DNA of 9,260 nt from NCBI GenBank assembly GCA_027069035.1, contig JALXFI010000015.1, positions 1 to 9,260 of the forward strand, read 5' to 3'. Below the pieces are notes generated by a model that saw nothing but the letters and a program-made list of their open reading frames with translations, did not search any database and was not told the DNA's origin. The position numbers were made by a program, and so were the translations under genes. Shown here piece after piece: positions 6,830 through 9,260 of the stretch (positions are counted from its first letter, which is position 1; every line of letters starts with the position of its first letter). This DNA is from a bacterium. GTDB taxonomy: Bacteria; Desulfobacterota; GWC2-55-46; S146-80; JALXFI01.

Positions 6830-7624
6830 TTAAATGGAGAAGATTACCGTTAAGTAGTACGTAAAAGGCAGGATAAAAAGAAGGCTGTCTATACGATCAA
6901 GCATTCCGCCGTGTCCCGGGAAGATACTCCCTGAATCCTTTACCCCCGCCCACCGCTTGAAGAGTGATTCGGCAAGGTCTCCAAGCTGAGCCAATATGCC
7001 GACCCCGCAGGATAGAAGAAGAACATAAAAAAAGGGCAGGTATCTAAAGAATATCCCCCATAGAAGCACCGCAAATATAATCCCGCCTGCAAATCCTCCG
7101 ATACTGCCTTCTATAGTCTTATTAGGGCTTACAACGGGTGAAAGCCTTTGCCTGCCCCAGTTTTTCCCTGTATAATAAGCGAAGGTATCGACACACCATA
7201 CATCGAATAAAACCAGCGTCAATATATTCCTGCCTGAATGCAAGTGTCCTATCAATATTATATACGAAAGAAGGAGACTTATAAAAATCAGACCCAAAAG
7301 CCCGAACCCTATAGAATTGACAGAACCTTTAATATCTTCATTAACAAAAAATCTACTGATAAACAAGACAAGTAAAAACAGTGGAAGAAGAGACAAAACA
7401 CCCCGCTCCCCCCAGAGATAACCTCCAATATTCAAAAAAGACCCTGAAATAAGGGTCAAAAGAAACAAGACATTGTCATCGGAGTATGAAGAGATATGGA
7501 AGAACTCCCTCAGGGCAAGCAAGTTAACCGCCAATACAACCATAAAAAGCCATACATCCGAAGCAAATACAAGAAGCGCTATGACTGCCGTAGCCAGAAC
7601 AAGCCCTGTTAAAACCCTCTTCAG
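6830..7624 (-). CDS. cdsA: Phosphatidate cytidylyltransferase (CDP-diacylglycerol synthase), probable CTG start
   Basis: Integral membrane enzyme making CDP-diacylglycerol from CTP and phosphatidate, the branch point to phospholipids. Seen: many hydrophobic segments; DVWCVDTFAY (141-150); SPNKTIEGSIGG (166-177); and the family signature at about 220-246 (SLFKR ... KD ... GHGG-x-x-DRID). The only ATG (7543) lacks a ribosome site and would leave a 237-residue protein without the first membrane segment. The open frame continues upstream through LKRVLTGLVLATAVIALLVF, a typical CdsA N-terminus, to a stop at 7634-7636. Within it no ATG, GTG or TTG occurs; CTG at 7624 does, preceded by TAAGGGGGG, a strong Shine-Dalgarno-like sequence. 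That start gives 264 residues, closer to the family's usual length. The alternative is frameshifting or a miscalled G-run. The function is certain; the start is not. It lies 47 bases after uppS. Confidence 0.88.
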   Translation of the reverse strand: MKRVLTGLVLATAVIALLVFASDVWLFMVVLAVNLLALREFFHISSYSDDNVLFLLTLISGSFLNIGGYLWGERGVLSLLPLFLLVLFISRFFVNEDIKGSVNSIGFGLLGLIFISLLLSYIILIGHLHSGRNILTLVLFDVWCVDTFAYYTGKNWGRQRLSPVVSPNKTIEGSIGGFAGGIIFAVLLWGIFFRYLPFFYVLLLSCGVGILAQLGDLAESLFKRWAGVKDSGSIFPGHGGMLDRIDSLLFILPFTYYLTVIFSI

Positions 7625-7627
7625 AAG

Positions 7628-7636
7628 CCCCCCTTA
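7628..7636 (-). promoter_or_regulatory. Shine-Dalgarno and G6 run at the cdsA start
   Basis: TAAGGGGGG on the minus strand, 3 bases before the CTG. Eight consecutive bases can pair with the 16S anti-Shine-Dalgarno, one of them as a G-U wobble. The same G run is also the possible slip site discussed under findings. Confidence 0.55.
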
Positions 7637-7671
7637 AGAATTAATCCGTACATCATACAAAAGCAGGCGGC

Positions 7672-8418
7672 TTACTTGAAACCCGCACTTAACTGTTCTC
7701 CTGTAAGACCGAATCTCCTCTCACGATGCTGAAAATCATGGACCGCCCTTAAAAAGGCCTCTTTATCAAAATCAGGCCAGTAGATATCAACAATATAGAG
7801 TTCCGTATAGGCTGTCTGCCACAGGAGAAAGTTGCTTATCCTCTTTTCACCGCTCGTCCTTATAAGAAGATCGGGGTCCGGGGTCCCATCCGTATATAGA
7901 TAACACGAAAACAAATCTTCATTGATGTCTTCGATGGATATGCTGCCGTCTTTAACATCTCTTGCTATACGTCTTGACGCTTCAAGTATCTCCGCCCTTC
8001 CCCCATAGCTTAAGGCAAGACTCAAATTGAGATTCATATTGTCCTTAGTCTTTTCCTCTGTCTCCCGGATCCTCTTTTGAAGCCTCAAAGGAAGTTCCCA
8101 TATATCACCTATGGCCTTAAATCTTATACCCTTTTCTACCATTGACGGAAGTTCCTCCCTGAGGTGCTTGCTTAAAAGGTCCATCAATGTCTTAACCTCC
8201 TGAGCGGAGCGGTTCCAATTCTCCTTTGAAAAGGCATAAAACGTAAGGTTATCTATGCCGAATTCCAGGCAATGGTCAACGATCTCCTTTGCCTTCTCGA
8301 TTCCCTTCCTGTGTCCCATCACTCTGGGAAGTCGTCTCTTTTGAGCCCACCTGCCGTTGCCATCCATAATTATGGCTATATGTCTCGGCAGTTTTTCTCT
8401 GATAAGCTTATACTTCAA
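7672..8418 (-). CDS. uppS: Undecaprenyl diphosphate synthase (cis-prenyltransferase)
   Basis: Adds isopentenyl diphosphate units to farnesyl diphosphate in cis to make C55-PP, the lipid carrier for peptidoglycan and other surface glycans; a soluble or membrane-associated dimer. It has 248 residues (E. coli 253). Seen: HIAIIMDGNGRWA (13-25) with catalytic Asp 19; GHRKG (35-39); FYAFSKENWNR (60-70); and the C-terminal signature PDLLIRTSGEKRISNFLLWQ (182-201). The first ATG is codon 18, inside the catalytic motif, so the start must be upstream. TTG at 8418 with GAGGA/GGAG 4 bases before it fits and gives the normal N-terminus. The start overlaps the frr end by 11 bases, implying translational coupling. 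It uses the isoprenoid pathway to which dxr two genes downstream contributes. Confidence 0.97.
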   Translation of the reverse strand: MKYKLIREKLPRHIAIIMDGNGRWAQKRRLPRVMGHRKGIEKAKEIVDHCLEFGIDNLTFYAFSKENWNRSAQEVKTLMDLLSKHLREELPSMVEKGIRFKAIGDIWELPLRLQKRIRETEEKTKDNMNLNLSLALSYGGRAEILEASRRIARDVKDGSISIEDINEDLFSCYLYTDGTPDPDLLIRTSGEKRISNFLLWQTAYTELYIVDIYWPDFDKEAFLRAVHDFQHRERRFGLTGEQLSAGFK

Positions 8419-8968
8419 GTATCTCCTCTTCCTTTGCCTTAAATACCTTATTGAGCTTTTCGATATATTGATCGGTTAACTCCTGCACCTTTTCATGCAA
8501 TCTGTGGTAATCATCCTCAGAGATATTCTTTTTCCGCTCAAGCCCCTTCAACTCTTCATTGACACTGCGCCTTATGTTCCTTACAGCCACCCTGCCCTCC
8601 TCTGTCATCTTTGCCGCAAGTTTTACAAGTTCCTTTCTTCTCTCTTCGGTAAGCATCGGAATATTAAGGCGGATAACCTTGCCGTCATTTGTCGGATTAA
8701 GGCCGAGATCCGATTTAAGTATAGCCTTTTCAATAGCGCTGATGTTTTTGGTATCCCAAGGCTGGATAAGTATCATTCTGCTTTCAGGAACGGAAAGTGT
8801 GGCGACCTGGTTTATAGGCACCTTTGTCCCGTAGCTGTCAACCATTATATCGTCAAGGAGAGAAAGTGATGCCCTTCCTGTTTTGATCTTATTAAAATCA
8901 TGGATCAAGGCATCCACCGTTTTCTGCATGGAATCTTTCATCTTTTTAAAAACAGCATCCTTCACCAT
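8408..8968 (-). CDS. frr: Ribosome recycling factor
   Basis: Splits the post-termination ribosome together with EF-G so that subunits can be reused; cytoplasmic and essential. It has 186 residues, the expected length (E. coli 185). Seen: the N-terminal helix; KIKTGRASLSLLDDIMVDSYG (about 27-47), the hinge and start of domain II; VPESRMILIQPWD (60-72); and the long C-terminal helix with RVAVRNIRRSVNEELK (126-141). The ATG at 8968 has AGGGGTGA upstream, which overlaps the pyrH stop; the pyrH-frr gap is only 4 bases. The frr 3' end overlaps the uppS start by 11 bases. The pyrH-frr-uppS-cdsA order is widely conserved in bacteria. Confidence 0.97.
   Translation of the reverse strand: MVKDAVFKKMKDSMQKTVDALIHDFNKIKTGRASLSLLDDIMVDSYGTKVPINQVATLSVPESRMILIQPWDTKNISAIEKAILKSDLGLNPTNDGKVIRLNIPMLTEERRKELVKLAAKMTEEGRVAVRNIRRSVNEELKGLERKKNISEDDYHRLHEKVQELTDQYIEKLNKVFKAKEEEILEV
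8423..8428 (-). promoter_or_regulatory. Shine-Dalgarno deciding the TTG start of uppS
   Basis: GAGGAG on the minus strand, 4 bases before TTG at 8418 and located inside the last codons of frr. No ATG or GTG is available ahead of the catalytic motif, so this site supports the TTG. Confidence 0.65.
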
Positions 8969-8972
8969 AATA

Positions 8973-9260
8973 TCACCCCTTGTTAACTATAGTTCCAACC
9001 TTGAGACCTTTAATAATATTTTCAAGATTTTCAGGCGTTTTCAGATCAAAGACTATTATTGGCAGTTCATTATCCATACACAGTGTTATGGCGGTTGCAT
9101 CCATAACCTTAAGTCCCTTTTTTATTACTTCTATATAAGTCAGTTCTTCAAATTTTTTGGCGTCCTTACATTTTACAGGATCACTGTCGTAAACCCCGTC
9201 AACCTTTGTGCCCTTCAGTATAATATCGGCATGTATCTCCATAGCCCTTAAAGAAGCCGC
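8973..9260 (-). CDS. pyrH: Uridylate (UMP) kinase, C-terminal part
   Basis: Phosphorylates UMP to UDP with ATP; a hexameric amino-acid-kinase-fold enzyme feeding pyrimidine nucleotide supply. Only the last 95 codons are present. The frame is open at the right edge and begins AASLRAMEIHAD, so the ATG at 9242 is an internal methionine of a typical RA-x-EI-x-AD motif and not a start. Seen: KGTKVDGVYDSDP, the characteristic UMP kinase segment; LKVMDATAITLCMDN; and the C-terminal LPIIVFDLKTPENLENIIKG ending in GTIVNKG. Family members are about 240 residues, so roughly 145 residues lie outside the window. tsf and rpsB often lie further upstream in this arrangement, but that cannot be checked here. 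Confidence 0.96.
   Translation of the reverse strand, partial: AASLRAMEIHADIILKGTKVDGVYDSDPVKCKDAKKFEELTYIEVIKKGLKVMDATAITLCMDNELPIIVFDLKTPENLENIIKGLKVGTIVNKG

Noticed and set aside
6370..6864. 164-codon plus-strand open frame opposite dxr
   Set aside because: It lies antisense to an unmistakable dxr with conserved active-site motifs, has no recognisable domain or good ribosome site, and is a shadow of the coding strand.
1..9260. A novel defence, mobile or biosynthetic system
   Set aside because: All ten genes belong to well-known core families with intact motifs; the non-standard signals are confined to repeats and start sites.

Overview
The window carries ten protein genes, all on the minus strand, so it is read from right (9260) to left (1). 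Base composition is moderate (mid-40s % GC by eye), with heavy use of ATA (Ile), AGG (Arg) and CTT (Leu) codons. The gene order pyrH-frr-uppS-cdsA-dxr-rseP, followed by a pilB-pilT-pilC run, resembles what is known from Desulfobacterota (former Deltaproteobacteria, e.g. Geobacter-like) and related lineages such as Nitrospirota. The lineage is an inference from gene order and protein style; no taxonomic marker lies in the window.

Right part (9260 to 3821): a compact housekeeping operon. It contains the end of pyrH (UMP kinase), frr (ribosome recycling factor), uppS (undecaprenyl diphosphate synthase), cdsA (CDP-diacylglycerol synthase), dxr (DXP reductoisomerase), rseP (site-2 intramembrane protease) and tsaB (tRNA t6A synthesis partner). 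Genes overlap or sit a few to about 50 bases apart. Together they link translation and nucleotide supply with envelope building: Dxr commits carbon to isoprenoids, UppS makes the C55 lipid carrier for cell-wall precursors, CdsA makes the activated phospholipid precursor, and RseP handles membrane-stress proteolysis. Start codons are notable: uppS, dxr and tsaB start with TTG, and cdsA seems to start with CTG. All four are followed by AAG (Lys).

Middle (3820 to 3620): a 192-base intergenic region. It holds an 18-bp perfect palindrome and a near-consensus sigma70 promoter (TTGACA, 16 bp, TATAAC) firing toward pilB. The palindrome region is related to a second palindrome between rseP and tsaB, so the two look like copies of one small dispersed repeat.

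Left part (3619 to 1): type IV pilus motor genes. They are pilB (extension ATPase), pilT (retraction ATPase) and the N-terminal half of pilC (inner-membrane platform), which runs off the left edge. The pilB-pilT spacer is almost entirely filled by a 144-bp symmetric foldback (MITE-like) element with 11-bp perfect terminal inverted repeats.

I found no RNA gene, CRISPR array, complete insertion sequence, toxin-antitoxin pair or defence gene. The proteins are well-known families. The unusual signals are in the DNA between genes and at the translation starts.
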